Assembly: GCA_028583405.1 (NCBI GenBank)
Contig: CM053246.1
Location: forward strand, 9,375,867-9,439,866
Reading direction: 5' to 3'
Origin: Pogonophryne albipinna
Taxonomy: Eukaryota > Chordata > Actinopteri > Perciformes > Artedidraconidae
Length of the DNA: 64,000 bases
The notes beneath the pieces were generated by a model, which searched no databases, had not been told where the DNA came from, and saw only the letters and a program-made list of their open reading frames with translations. The position numbers were made by a program, and so were the translations under genes. Positions 23,119 through 35,946 of the stretch are shown here, one piece after another (within the stretch, counting starts at the first letter, position 1; the number at the start of each line of letters is the position of its first letter).

Positions 23119-24840
23119 ATGTTTATTTCTGCCTTAAAATTGGGCATTTGATCATAGGGCCATGAATATTGCCTTTTAGAGCCAGCTTCAAGTGGCCATT
23201 TGAGGAACTGCATTGTTTTGGCAAATTCAAATTGGCTTTCGTTATCGGCACTGGAGGTTGCCACGTCGTGTCTACGTTCAAAATGCTTGATCGATATTTG
23301 ACCATGAGCGAGACTTCATTATATGTATTGCTCTGAGAGGTACAGCCTGCATAATAATGACATGAGCATTAGTGACACACTGCTGAATATTGAACCAGTT
23401 CATTTAGCAAATCTAGTTTTAGGACATTAATTAAATGAACACAATTGCTCTAAACTTAGAAAAAGAACAAATCATTTAACGAGATTATTACCAGCCAAAT
23501 CTATTATACACTACCATACTTTTAGTATGATCCATTATTTTAAGAAACCACCAACCTGACCCTTTATTATAAATATGGTACAGTATATGTGATCTGTTTA
23601 CTTGAATAATAAATAAAAACATAAAATAAAGTAAACTATGACAACTGTAGTTCACAGCTACTGGTACAACTTTAAGCTGCACTGCAATAACCCACAAAAC
23701 AACCCCTATCCAACATCTCTCCACCCTGGTGTGTTGAGATTTGGCCTGTTTGATGGTTTGACATTCTTCCCTCACGTCAAATTGTTCCTCCTTTGAAACA
23801 TCACAGTGTGAGACGTAGCTGTCACTTCTCCCCCCCGCCGGCTGCTGCACGTCAAAGCGCAGCTAAACAAAGTTTTATACTGAATCAGCTTTGAGCATGT
23901 GTGACTGACTGTGGATAAATAAAAAAGGCAGTTGCCAGATGTTTCATCATTTCTAATATACTTTAAGAGCAGCCTGGTTTAAGCTTAAGATCACAATGTA
24001 CAGTTACTTATCAGCTCAGCTGACAGCTGGTCGTCTGATCTGAATTCCAATATAGCTTTGTTTCGCAAAAGCTCATCATAAAAGGTTGAACACAAGGTTA
24101 GTCTTTTCTCTCCTGATCCACTTATTCCTGCTGCTCCTTCCAGACACAAAGTAACATAAACTGAACTCTGAGATAATGACATCGCAAAAAAATCAAGGAA
24201 ATAATTGTGAAATAGAACATCCCTTACATACAAAATAGGCATCAAAAACAATTGGCCACGTCGCATGTGTCTTGGCCAACAAGTTGCATATGAACACATC
24301 GAAAAATACATCCAACATCCAACTATCATGTCATTATTTTCCTTCATGACAGGAAATCACTCTACAGACCAGCAGGCGGCAGTAGTATGTTATTATAATG
24401 AAGAAAAGGAAATCATAGATTTCCCGTTTTTTTTAAAGATTTCCCGTTTAACATTATGGCATTACCGTCAACAGCCCTAATACAAATATTCAAACAAAGC
24501 AGTGTTCGCCGACCATCACCCCTTTGACTCAGCACTTAGCCTGAGTAACCCTTGAACTCCATAGCAGTCCTGGTGCAATTATGCAATAATACCCAGCTGC
24601 AGCCACAGCAAGCCCGTGGAGATTGAACCTGCAGGAAGTTGAAGGAAGTTGAACTTCCAAATATTGTCAGAAGAGAGCTCGCTTTAGGTCAGGGTTAGGT
24701 TATGGAAGAGCGTGGTGCACTGGCTCTCGGCTCTCTGGCTATCAAAGGTGATGGGGGGGGGTGAAGGGCGGTGGAGACTCCTCCATTTGTGTCATAGGTC
24801 TCCCATAATCAAGACATTCCTCAGGCAGTTGCAGTGATAC
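23119..24840. other. No gene recognised
   Basis: Short ORFs only. A possible isolated hAT-like right end occurs at about 24400-24478 (see rejected items). Confidence 0.4.
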
Positions 24841-24844
24841 TTCT

Positions 24845-26017
24845 TCAAGGTTTTCTGCGATGTGTTGTGTCTTTCTCCTGTTTTGATTCCTCTTGCCGCT
24901 TGTCCTTGGCAGAGGGAACAGAGTGATGACGCAGGCAGTTGAGTATGTTAGAGATAAACAATTTCACTCCTGACTTGTTCAGGCAAACTCCATTTGCCTT
25001 AAAAAGATGTCTGCGGTCCCAGAAAAAGTTAAAATTGTCAATAAAATGGACAGAATGGTCAGTACAGACAGTTGAAAGCCAGGTGTTCAGTGCAAACAAT
25101 CTGCTGAATCTCTCCACTCCTCTTCTGACTGGCGGTAGAGGGCCACTGATGAACACCTCTGCATTTAGAGAGCTGACAGTTTCCAACAGACATTTAAAGT
25201 ATTCTTTCAGCACTTCTGACTCTTGTTTCACAACATCATTTGTTCCAATGTGTAGTACCACATTCTTCACAGTCGGATGTTCAGCCCCAATATGCAGGAT
25301 CTTCTCAGCCAAGTCAGATACCACATCCTTGGGAAAACAGAGTACTTTGGTGTCGTTCTTACTACACAGACCTTTTACATCTCTTACAGCAGAGTCACCC
25401 ACAATCAGAGTTTCAGGCCCAGTCGTTAGCTTTCCCTCTAGCCTTTTACTTTTGGAGTAGCTATTGGTCCTTACCCTGCTGTGTGAAGAGGACAGGTTAT
25501 CCAGGTCATCAGAAAGAGATCTCCGGTTCTCGGTCAAGTGTTATTGGCACACTTGGTGGTTTAGGAGGATTGTTTGTAGTTCTCCCTTTAGCAGCTGTCC
25601 ACTGCTGTTTCCTAGTATGAATAGGGTTGAAGAGGCGCTCTTCCTGGGTGATAACAATGCAGGCCAGCCGGTCGCATCACAGATTTCAGAGCGCTGGGCT
25701 CTGCCTGTTATTCGTCTTCCCAAATCCCATGGAAATGATTTACTCTTAGGCTTTGCACCCAGAGAGTTCCAGGGAGGACTACCACTTGTAGATTTATTAC
25801 CCGGTACACAGCCCTCCTGTTCCTTGGAATCCTTGTAGCTGCTAACTAGCTGTGAGTTAGCATGCCATTGTCCATTATTTTGCAACACTGGTAAAGTGGT
25901 GTCATTCCAACCTAGTCCATTCACTTCCTCGTTAACTTCCAACCGTTGCATTTGCATTTCCAACACACCGATCTTCTGTAGAAGTTTAAGGAAGTCATCT
26001 GTAGAGAATGGAGGCAT
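24845..26017 (-). pseudogene. LINE ORF1 with SGNH/esterase-like domain, one in-frame stop
   Basis: Read on the minus strand, an ATG at 26017 opens a frame of about 390 codons that is continuous apart from one TAA (25541-25543). The first part begins with a short Leu-rich, coiled-coil-like helix (residues about 8-30) and then low-complexity sequence. After the stop comes an SGNH-hydrolase-like domain: LIVGDSAVRD carries block I (GDS), and VLHIGTNDV carries block III (GxND). The expected C-terminal Asp-x-x-His is replaced by NGVC, so the catalytic Asp and His are lost. Esterase ORF1s of this kind belong to CR1/L2-type LINEs of fish. ORF2 is absent downstream. Confidence 0.85.
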
Positions 26018-26285
26018 TTTGCTGCCAACTAGCTTAAGCTAAATAGCATGCAGTACCAGGCTTCAGCTGTTGCTAGGCCACGCTACTGTAAGACTGAGGT
26101 CGTCGTAAAAATATTGAAATATGGCTGAAACCCTCCGTCTATTTACGAAGATTAACTGTCCCAGTGATAAGTTAATGTCCAGGAGCCGCTGCTCGAGGTT
26201 TTCAGAGAAGAAAAATAGAAAAACAGCATAAAAAAGTAAGCAGAGGCAAGAGCAAGCAGAAAGGCGTCTGCACTGTAAGAAAGCA
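26018..26285 (-). mobile_element. Probable 5' UTR of the same LINE
   Basis: This lies directly upstream of the ORF1 start on the minus strand and is non-coding. With the ORF1 it suggests a LINE copy that keeps its 5' end but lost its 3' part, the reverse of the usual truncation. The outer boundary is approximate. Confidence 0.45.
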
Positions 26286-26289
26286 GGAA

Positions 26290-29200
26290 CAATAGAGCCC
26301 TTTATCTAAATGATGTTTTTATGCATTAAGAACGTTTTGCTGATAGCAGATATAACTGCCCCTGTACTTATATGATATATAAATGCAGAAATGTAACCTT
26401 TATAAAAGTATTCTTATTTTTAAACATTATATCATTATTAAAACATGATTGGAAAACAATAGAAAAATCCTACCATACAAGGTGTGAATGCAAAAGTTCC
26501 GTAAGCAGTTCTTATCACCCAAAGACAGTTGGGGCCCATTTACTATCAAAAAACAACTTGAAAAAACAATTCCCATTCATCTGCCTTTCTGATTTTTTAA
26601 GATATTTTCCATTCTTTCTCCTACATTCTTAAATTAATGTACTTTTTTAGTTGCTGCTCTTTACTCCCCTGGCATCCAGTCCTCTTTATCTTATCCTCAC
26701 TGTTTTGTTATCACTCCTACCCTCTCATCTAGGTAGCATTTATTCTCTCTTAACCAGGAGAACATATTCTAGTATGTGACCTTAAACTGTCAAAGCCACA
26801 CTTTAAAGTAATATTAATATTTTGAGTAATATTCAAAAGACCATCGATGTATATATTTTATCCTTAAAATCACTTTCATTGTCTGGTGCCATGACTTCCG
26901 TGTAATAAAGATACATTTCAATGTTACTGCTTTATTGTCAATGCCAATAAGGCAAGTAAATCATATTCTGAAAATAAAAAAACAGATAAACTGATTTAAG
27001 GGTTTACCCTCCACTGCATCCTTTAGTTAGTCATCTTCATCACTCTGAATCTTCCCTTCTCTCTGCCTCATCCACATCACTTTAATCGGAAATGATAGCT
27101 TCCCCCCATCCATCCCTCTTTCTCCTGCCTCAGTAGCACTCAACTGTCTCACACTTACACACACACACACACACACACACTTACACACACCCTCAACAGA
27201 TGTTCAGTCCAATCAACTGGATTAGAGGGTTTAGTATTGGTATCAATTACCTCCTCAGGAGCAGACGCTGCCAAAATAGTCCCAAGCCAAACTTCTGAAC
27301 CCTCTGGAATCTACAGAGGAGATGCTGGAAACGTACGGGGGTAATATATGTGCGCTATTTAGGGACTTTTCTTATTTCAGGGGTGTGCTGATCCATTACA
27401 GTATGTGAGCTGGGGAAATAATAAGGTTCCTTCTGAGTAAAATCTGTGTACTCACTTTGTCGTAACGATACTTCATCCAGATATAAACCTTATAACTCCA
27501 AGACCGCTATTCACAGTGGATCCATTTGTCCATACGGTACAAATCATGCATTGACTTTCAGTCTCACTACATCTTGCCGCCTCTGGAGCTGCTGCTGTTT
27601 CACATTCTTTTTTATGGCAGGAACCACTTAGGGGTCAAATTGATGATTGAATATGTTTGGTGCATCTTAGAATTCCTTTGAGATGTAATGCCTTCGCTGA
27701 GGAGGATATCTTTGGTTTGTTTGTCAGCAAGATAAAGGAAAAACTACTGACCCTATTTTCATAAAGCAAATCATTCTGATTTATTTATATTTTCTGCTTT
27801 GATGGACTTACGTTCTTCGTAAGATCAAGAACAAGAAGACCATCCAGAAGAAGATCAATACAATAAAGATTATTAAAAAAAAAATACTGACCCGATTTTC
27901 AGGAATTTTCTTTTTGTAGTTCTGATTTATCTATCTCTTTGATAGAGATGCACTTCAATGAAGTAGAAGAAAAAGAAGATCAAGACAAAACCGAGAGAAG
28001 GAACAACATGCAGGAAGACAGGAATAGTTCATGATTCATTAAGGATTACACAATGCCTTGTTCTTGAAATCCATCCTGCATGCAGAGCACATAATGCATA
28101 GTGCAAAGGTGTGAGGAGAAATGCCCACAGAATGAAGAATTTAAATGAAGCAGAACAAGAGAGTTTTTTGTATTGTGATGGAAATTGGGTCTTAGACTTC
28201 GCACTGAAAATAAACGCCTCAGAAGCTCCTATTATTGTGCCACAATGTCACTCTGCTGCCAATTTGGAGATGTTACCAACAAGATCATTATATCTTTTTG
28301 TCAAATCTGTAGAAGTAATGAGATAATGTCAACCAGTAAATGCGTTTAGAGCAATGTCATAAACATACATTAATATTAAATACATTTAAAGGAGGAATGC
28401 TGGTAAATCAGTCTGCTGCTCTAGAAAGAATAAAATGAGTGATTTTGCAGTATCTACAGTATTGTCTACAGCCTCATTATTCTGTAGGAGGAGCTTCTCT
28501 TGAATGCATTTAAATGTATTGAATCCCAGCAGCGTCCGGAAGGCAGCAGGACACATTGATGATAAATGTGCAGCTTCTTATTTGAGAGGTGCAGCAGAGA
28601 GCCGGTAACCCTGATCACGTGAAAACTACGGAGTAAGCTTCTGAAAAACCACACACAGATCTACACACACTCTTCTGCCTGATTGTGTGAGAAAAGTTGG
28701 TTATATGGAGTGTGTTAGAACTGTGCATCACAGCCTTCTGTTTAACATGTTTTAGTAAAGGTTGCATCCCATGTTAGTGCTTCATTGCAAGAACAGGTGG
28801 TCAGAAAGGCCAAACAGGTGGGAGGTCATAGATTTATTTTTAAAAAGTATTCAGATGTCACTAGTTAATGTATATTCCTCCACTATGGCAGCCTGACCTT
28901 CAGACCAGCATACATCACAGAGGAAGGTGCGGTTTGTGAGAATCGGCTCAATTAATAATTAGGACATTGAAGGGGGTCACTGCCAATTTGGACTGATCCG
29001 CAGTTTTGTTGAAATGTGATTGGCTCAGTAAATTTGTATTGTGACTGCAGCTGATCTTCCTTAAAGTTCAACACACCTTACGCCTTAGCTGTCAGCTAGC
29101 TGCGGCTAGCTTTGGGGCTAACCAAAGCCTCTACCATACCACAGCGCCCTGAGCTGGACAGGTATGATTTGAGGGTGTTGGTGTAGATTTGGCAGTGTAA

Positions 29201-31080
29201 TTAAATCATAATTACCAACTTGCCTTCATACATACTCACTCTTGTTTTATTTTGCACTCGCTTGTGTTGAACTAACAACCTGTGCAGAATTGTATTTATT
29301 TAAAACAATAGCCTGGGGGGTAGTCAACTGGCAGTAACCCTTTTTTTTAGTATGGGGGAGTTGGTAGATCCTGTTTAGCTGGTTATTTCAAAAGTATAGC
29401 TTGCAAGCTAAAACATGTTGGAACACTCTGATTTGACCACACAATGAGAAACAAAGCCTGGTACCTGCGTCTCGCACATGGTTGTTCCACAAGATTCTGC
29501 TAGAGCAATGCTCCTGAATTGGCCGTTTATGTGTCCCTTTGCAGAGAAATAGCTCATAGCATTTCATTGGGCAGCTTTAGCTAGAAAGAAAACGTGGCAC
29601 AAGATTTCGTTTCAATTTGTTAGAGGGAAAATTGTATTTGCGAATGATTGTAGAAACATGTGTTGACCGACCGACAGTGAACTATAGAACGCTGTTTTCA
29701 TCTTACTTGTAGATCATGCGTTGGGAACAGCTGCAGATGAGGTATTACCTGAAATACATCTCACTGGGTTCGGGTTTACCAAATGTCATCATGAGAACAG
29801 GATAAATCCAGCTTTTATTAAAGAACTGATCTCTGAGGAATGGCATCAGTACTTTTGGTCTAGTATGTATTTCCTTTGTGGAAAAACAAAACTCTGAACA
29901 AACATTTAAACGACCCCACTAGCCTTCCAACCCGACAATCTAATCTCGGACTAATGAAAATCTTTTAACCGGTTGACAGTTTGTTAAATCAGGATGGAGG
30001 AAAAACTCTGAGATACACGATGCCATTAAGTACAGTATTGAATTAACAGTTAAATGGATGAATGTGCATAGAAATAACATTTTATTACACGTTTTACTGA
30101 CATTTTTACGAGGCGGTGCAAGGATACGGCTGTGGTCAGGGAGGAACCTCCATCATGTTTAAGGTTTATTGCGAACTGACTCATCAGTCTGAAGCCTGTT
30201 AAGTTGGAGTACATTATCTCAAGCAAACCACTTAAAGAAGCTGCAAAAGAACACAACCTCTCTGCGTCAATGTAGCTCAATCTACCACTCATTCTTTACT
30301 GCTGTTTGAAATTACATAACCGAACCCCCATGTCAAATGTCTCTTAAGTGGACGATACGGGGTCATAAGGCTGTTTGGAGTTCAAACTCATAACCTTGTT
30401 GCTAATCTATGACATGTAGGGAGGCTGTGGGCAATAGCATGGATCTCTGCAGACCCTGTGCAACTATTTTCTCTGGGTCAGCAAGCTTAGAAAAATCTCT
30501 GTGTACATATGTGTGTGTGGAGGTATTTGTAAATATCTATGTTCTCTCATGCATGTTTAATACATTCCCCCGATTGTGTTTACGTCACCATTTCCTCAAG
30601 CTGTTCTATACATGTCTGTGCATATGTTTGCATGCTGACTAAGTCTGTGCTTTTTGTGAATATGTGTAGGGTGCAGGAGCAGGTTTTTAGTGAGTGTCCT
30701 TCAACTGTTCTGGCCCCCCACCCCCTTACAGCTAGCACAATGAGTGTAATAGGATCATACATGACTGAATGCATGCAAATGCCCCAGTCCCTGCGCTGTC
30801 TTTGTGTGTTCTCTTGTCACGCAGCCATAACACGGACTGACAGGCCAACATGCATCTAATTTCATACGCTGGAGGATGCTGTAAAGGCTGGGATTGACTT
30901 GAAGAGAATGCGGAGAGACACGTAAACACCCATACATCCAAATTAGGCACATATGCATTTCTAGGACAGCCTTGTAGAAAACAGACACATGTGTAAAAAG
31001 ATGCTCAACCCAGAACATTACTGACATTTTTCACTATGCATATAGGTCAGAAAAGTTTTTTTAGCATCTAAATTGGATTC
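26290..31080. other. Long stretch without genes; minor repeats
   Basis: No coding region recognised. A (CA)n tract lies at 27157-27180. A fragment sharing CCAATTTGGACTGATCC at about 28983 has a diverged partner near 60417. Short Cys/Leu ORFs near 30.4-31.0 kb overlap on both strands and have no domain. Confidence 0.45.
27739..27950 (+). repeat. Two diverged copies of an ACTACTGACCCGATTTTCA repeat
   Basis: The first copy reads ACTACTGACCCTATTTTCAT (about 27745) followed by TTCTGATTTATTTAT. The second reads ATACTGACCCGATTTTCAGG (about 27883) followed by TTCTGATTTATCTAT. They are direct repeats about 140 bp apart, in a small tandem array of an old fish repeat. Confidence 0.6.
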
Positions 31081-31200
31081 AAAATTCCAAAACATACTTT
31101 ATTAATCCCACCAAGGGGCAATTAGTTACAAGCTGCGGGTACACAGAGAAACACAGAAACATATGAACATGAAAAAAGCATACACCAAGGACCTTAATGT
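31081..31200 (-). repeat. LINE/retroposon 3' tail, reverse orientation
   Basis: The minus strand reads CCCCTTGGTGGGATTAATAA followed by AGTATG, a typical fish non-LTR tail ending in TTAATAAAGT. No coding sequence remains. Confidence 0.55.
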
Positions 31201-31487
31201 GGAATAAGATCTATAAATAAATAAATGATGTTAACATATTTTAGAGTAGTTCAAACTTGGATGACAGAGGTTATCAATGATTTTAAATGGCTGTTAGTTT
31301 TACAAGCAGGTAAACATTCTGCTGACCTCAGACTGAGTATCCCTAATTAATATTCGGAAACTGTCAACGGATTAACTAACTTTGTGGTTATATTGTATTT
31401 ATTTTGGACATAACAGCAACAACTATTGATTAAAAGGATCCAGAACATTAGAATAAAAATGAACTGAGTGGAACATTTTGTCTAATG

Positions 31488-32235
31488 CAATGGTTCCCAA
31501 CTTTGGGAGGGGGGGCAACAGCGGTTATTACAGTTTAAAAGTCTCAAAATGCTACAACTACTGTCACAAACTGGATGAATGTGAAGTATTTTGTTAAAGG
31601 AGGATGAAAGCGTAATTAAGAAGCACTATTGGAGTGACTTTGATGGTTATTGGACTCAGGATTAATTCATTTGGATTCCCGCTGTATGAAGAAATTAAAG
31701 GACGGCGCGCAAGTGGAAACAATTCACAAAGGGATTAAACTGTTTAAAACATGCTCAAAGTAAGCCGGATTTTGCCGATGTGTTTATGTGGATTCAAAAG
31801 TCGTAAATAATCTACAAAATGGAGGAGACCGATCTGATCAGAGCAACTGTGAAAAATAATCCAACTGAAACCGACATGGACAATGACTATGTTTTTAAAA
31901 TGCGCTTATCCAGACAAGCCCGGTTTGGACACTTTACGGCAGAAGAAACATTTCTATTAAAGAAAGAATTATAAATGTCTGTGTTTGTATGCCTATAATA
32001 GCTACTAACTTGAATTTGTATTCAAATTAATTAATCAATTATTTTTTATATTTTATTGTAATGTAGAGACAAGGCTTATAGTGACAATCATGTATTGCGT
32101 TACAATTCTATGAAAAATAAATAAAAATTAAATAATTAAATAAAAAATATTCTAAATATGATATTTGGCCTCAAATCATCTGAGGACTGGCGCCCCCCCT
32201 GCGATCTTTGGCGCCCCCCAGGTTGGGAACCACTG
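31488..32235. mobile_element. hAT MITE, 748 bp
   Basis: The ends CAATGGTTCCCAACTTTGGG and, inverted, CAGTGGTTCCCAACCTGGGG are near-identical. Both are followed by G-rich/GGCGCC-like words. Flanks GTCTAATG (31480-31487 and 32236-32243) are a perfect 8-bp duplication. No transposase is recognisable inside. Confidence 0.92.
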
Positions 32236-32881
32236 GTCTAATGGACAAATATGGAAGCTGTAAAGGATCTTAAAGCTGAAGTGTAAAAATGCTGTCTCCC
32301 CCCTCTGGCAGTGAGAGTAATAACCATATAGAAGAGACCATTGCGGCAGCGTCGGCTAAGAGAAATCAGCATTGTGTCAACTTGTTTGGCAAGAGCTCAT
32401 AGTGACAAACCTACACAGTATCATCAACTCTGTCTGTTTACCTTAACTTGAAGTGTTTTAGTTTATTTCAATTTATTGTTTTAGCTCTACACAACTTTCT
32501 CTTAGCTGGTTATCTCTTTACTACGGTGGCCCTGAAGTACAAGTCAAAACAGCATTTCACAAAACACCACAGCATTTCACAAAACAACACAGAATTTCAC
32601 AAAACACGACGTACTTTACTGAACAGCTCTGATAAATGCAGAGTAAACTAAACCTGCCCAGAACAACATGGCAGGGTTAAACTACTGGTGAGGACAGTGG
32701 GTAACTGTCAGCAAGGAAAACAAGGTAAAACTAAAAAGAGAAGGCTTGTCGGACTTTCTGGACAGAAAAGCTATGCAAATGTTAATAAAAGCAATTTTTT
32801 GTTGTGGTAATGTTGTGGCTGGCCGCCCGGATTCTCAGTTAATGCAGGATAACCATGTTAAAAAGCTAGTTTTTTGTAAGT

Positions 32882-32930
32882 AGGTTTAATTTTATATTGG
32901 TATATTAACAGAAAACATTTTAGACTTTAG
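32882..32930 (+). repeat. Direct repeat partner of 33522-33572
   Basis: AGGTTTAATTTTATATTGG followed by TATATTAACA and TTTAGACTTTAG, repeated with few changes at 33522-33572 about 640 bp away. See the finding on this pair. Confidence 0.7.
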
Positions 32931-33061
32931 TTTCACGGTGTTACCTGTTGCAAAAACGAAACAGATAATTAAGTTTGCAACTTTAGCAAAATGATGATTC
33001 CTTGAAGAAAAACTAAGAAATGTCACTTGGAAGTACCATTATTGGTCTCTCACTAATGATT

Positions 33062-33641
33062 AAAGGGGCCCTAAAATGCTCATTTTCAGGTCCATATTAG
33101 TATGTTGTGTCTCCACTGTGACATGTCTCCATGCTTTAATGTTCAAAAAGCTCTGTATTTGTTCTCCTACTGTCTGTGCTGCAGCACCTCTTTTCTCTGT
33201 CTGAAACCAGAGCCCAGTCTGCTCTGATTGGTTAGCTGGCCAGCTCTTTTGTGATTGGTCAACCGCTTGGAGATGTCCCGCCCCTTAGCCTATCATGTAC
33301 AATGTGTTGGAGAGCTAGCCAACAGAAGCACGAGTGTTGTATAGTGATGTCACTATAAACAGAGGAGTCCAATGGAGGCGTTTCAGGCAGGTTTGTGTGG
33401 TAAACAAACTTCCTCTGATTCAAGATTCAAGGCTTTTATTGTCATTGGTACATAGCTACAGTGTAGTTATGTCGAGGAAAATCTTAGGTTCCAGGCTCCT
33501 CCAACAGTGCAACACAATAAAAGGTTTGATTTTCTATTGGTATATTAACACAAAAAACATGTTAGGCTTTAGAAACAAACTTTTGGATTGTATCCTTACA
33601 GACCATGCACATAACCCTTCAAAAAAGCATAATAGGGTCTC
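33062..33641. repeat. Fish DNA-transposon repeat (family B), interrupted by a LINE tail
   Basis: The left end AGGGGCCCTAAAATGCTC and, inverted from the right, AGAGACCCTATTATGCTT form imperfect ends. The body contains TTTAATGTTCAAAAAGCTC, GTGATTGGTCAACCGC and GTCCCGCCCCTTAGCC. A fragment of the same body in reverse orientation lies at 62325-62470. A LINE tail (33418-33510) interrupts the right half. Confidence 0.65.
33418..33510 (-). repeat. LINE 3' tail, reverse orientation
   Basis: On the minus strand it ends TGACAATAAAAGCCTTGAAT, the tail type of the LINE at 10222-11262. It sits inside the family B repeat and is therefore younger than it. Confidence 0.65.
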
Positions 33642-33644
33642 TCT

Positions 33645-35175
33645 ATGGTAAGAAAGAAAATGTGTTTAAACTTGGCCAACAAACTTGAGAACAGGCTGTG
33701 CGACACATTTCTTTGGCAAGTTTCCACTGACAGAGCTTCCTCCGAAGGTACACCTGCATCTGAGTTTAATGACATTTGTTTGGCATACTGTAGCACTATT
33801 TAAATGGTTGTACAGAAGTTGGGATTGGCTGCCAGTTAACAAAAACATCACCATCCACTTGTGAGACAAATAAAACCTCTATGAACAAGACATATTTACC
33901 CAACAGAACACACTTTAAGTCAACCCTTCCTTATGAAGGTTTGCCAACAATCATAATGTGTGTACTGTTGAATAGATTGATCATTTAAATGTTGTTTTTG
34001 GTGCTTTTGATCTACAAAGAAAACTTTTTTATGGGTTCACCGTTTATGCCTTTTGCAGCATTTTCATCCTGCTACGAATCCTCTGCACTAAATTCAACAT
34101 TTTAGTCATTAGAGGTAGTAAACATATCCTGAAAAGTAATTGAAAGGAGGTATTTATGGTCAGACATTCTGTTTTATCTATGGCCAGCCTTCCCTGAATT
34201 TTTCTGAAAGTTGAATTCAATTTGAAAGCCTTTCACGGTTTGTGTAGCATCATGCTCCTCTGCCTGGGACCCAATCCAAAATGATTTAAACCCGAAAGGC
34301 TGCTCTGTGGTGAATGCAAATAGAACATCATCCATTTCTCAGTTTTGGGCTTTGACCTTAACTGGTGTGCTATTGGAGTCATGTTTTACTTTGAGTTTAT
34401 ATAGGGACTTCTGAGCCTGGGACAAAGAGATAATTGTAAAACCTTCTTTAGACCACTTTTCTCTCAGAGATAAAAAGCATAACATTTGAAATGTTACAAA
34501 GGTGTAAAGGGTTTAACTCAGTGGAAAGAAAGTGGATGTGTAGTCATGTGAGTAAAATAAGATTTAGCGTTTCTGTGTGCTGGAGGTGAAGAGGCACAGA
34601 CGATCTGTTCGGACACTGCACTTATTTTCTGCTGTTTGCGTTACTCTTTCTGATGTAATCACTTCCTGCATGAAAATGAATTCAAATCATATTTAATATC
34701 TGGTGTTCCTCTGGTGTTTTAAGACTAGCGTGTGCTTCAAACTAATTTGTCCGACATGTTGTCCGATCCTGTTTGTAGCCAAAACTGTTGGAATTAATGA
34801 ATGTGCAGTGAAACTCTTACAGCATGTGAGCTTATTGGAATGAAATGAGAGTCCGATCAATTTAGCAAGATATATAACTGCCACATGTTCAAATATTACA
34901 ACAAGTGCCACATCACGTTTTTTTATTACTTTTTTGCTTTATAATAAGTAGTTGGTTTCTGTCTGTGTTGCATGTAATATATTTCCAGATTACAAAATAT
35001 GGATCTTACATCTGTTTACATATCTCTTCTCATGTGATCTATTTTCAGCCTATCACACTTGGTATAAAGTATGATGCTGATGAACTTGGATGTTGTGTTC
35101 GGCTGTTGTTCGCCATTCATTGGAAGACAGTTTGCACGAGAGATGACAAAAGTTCTGCATACATGTAAAATAACA
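33645..35175. other. No feature recognised
   Basis: AT-rich DNA with short overlapping ORFs and no domain or repeat ends. Confidence 0.4.
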
Positions 35176-35467
35176 GTACACATTAGGGGTGTAACGGTAC
35201 ACGTACCCGTACCGAAATTATTCGGTACGGGCCCTTCGGTTCGGTACACGTGTGTACCGAAGTGTACCGAACGAATATAACGTTAAACGTAAAAAATTGA
35301 GAACGTGAACAACTTCTTGGAAGTAATCTCAGGTGCTGCGTCGCAGCATTCAGAGTAATTTGCTCCCATTGTGTTCAACGCGTCATAGAGCGAGCAAGTC
35401 ATTTCATTGGACGAGCTGGTCAGAGGGATGCGTTCAAATGTAATCAGTAATTTGAGGAACTGTCGAA

Positions 35468-35734
35468 ATGGCGAACGCAGATAAAGTTGAGCTCGAAAAT
35501 CCTCCAGCATCATTGAAGTCTCCGGTTTGGGAACATTTTGGTTTCGCAGTTACGTACAAGGATGACGGACAAAGACAGGTGGACCGAACCAAAGCTGTTT
35601 GTCGGCATTGTTCAACTAAAATTGGTTACGCGGCTGGCAATACATCAAACTTGCACACTCATTTGAAAAGGCATCACCCGAACGTGAATATCACCGGTAT
35701 CAAAAGACTGAAGTGCAAACCCAACTCCAGCTAG
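35468..35734 (+). CDS. BED zinc-finger-only ORF of hAT family H (copy 1)
   Basis: 88 codons from an ATG. VWEHFGF (residues about 20-26) opens the BED domain; CRHC (about 45-48) and HTHLKRHH (about 63-70) supply the C-x2-C...H-x3-5-H zinc ligands. All expected ligands are present. The frame ends shortly after the finger because of a 1-bp shift relative to the ancestral reading (the other frame continues into Q-T-Q-L-P-L-like sequence). The same truncated product, with only four residues changed, is encoded at 50657-50923. BED fingers bind transposon ends or GC-rich DNA. With no catalytic domain, the product could at most bind DNA. No promoter evidence can be given. Confidence 0.8.
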   Translation: MANADKVELENPPASLKSPVWEHFGFAVTYKDDGQRQVDRTKAVCRHCSTKIGYAAGNTSNLHTHLKRHHPNVNITGIKRLKCKPNSS

Positions 35735-35946
35735 CATTTAAGCCTCCACCACTCGCAAAAAGTTTAGACCGAGCCAAAGCTATTACAAACGCCAAATATC
35801 CTTATGTTGCCATGTTAGCAAAGCGCTACCTGGCTGTATCTGCTACCTCTGTCCCTAGAGAGGGTGTTCTCCACAGCAGGAGACATTGTTAGTGCCAGCA
35901 GATCTGCCCTTTCGGCAAGCAATGTGGACAAGTTCATCTTTCTTTA
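35735..35946 (+). pseudogene. Remnant of hAT dimerisation domain (copy 1)
   Basis: After the BED ORF a second frame reads through KAITNAKYPYVAMLAKRYLA and SATSVP. A 2-bp loss (CCTAGAGAGGG against CCTAGCGAGAGGG in the sister copy) then shifts the frame, and the next frame gives VFSTAGDIVSASRSALSASN to a stop. This is the C-terminal hAT dimerisation motif joined almost directly to the BED region. Confidence 0.85.

Noticed and set aside
24400..24478. Possible hAT right end (inverted TAGGGCTGTTGACGGTAATG)
   Set aside because: No matching left end or 8-bp duplication could be found, so it is not called as an element.
24939..25838. Long plus-strand ORFs
   Set aside because: Antisense shadows of the LINE ORF1, whose SGNH motifs are on the minus strand.
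28111..28326. 71-codon ORF as a possible host exon
   Set aside because: No recognisable domain, splice context or composition change; its length is expected by chance.
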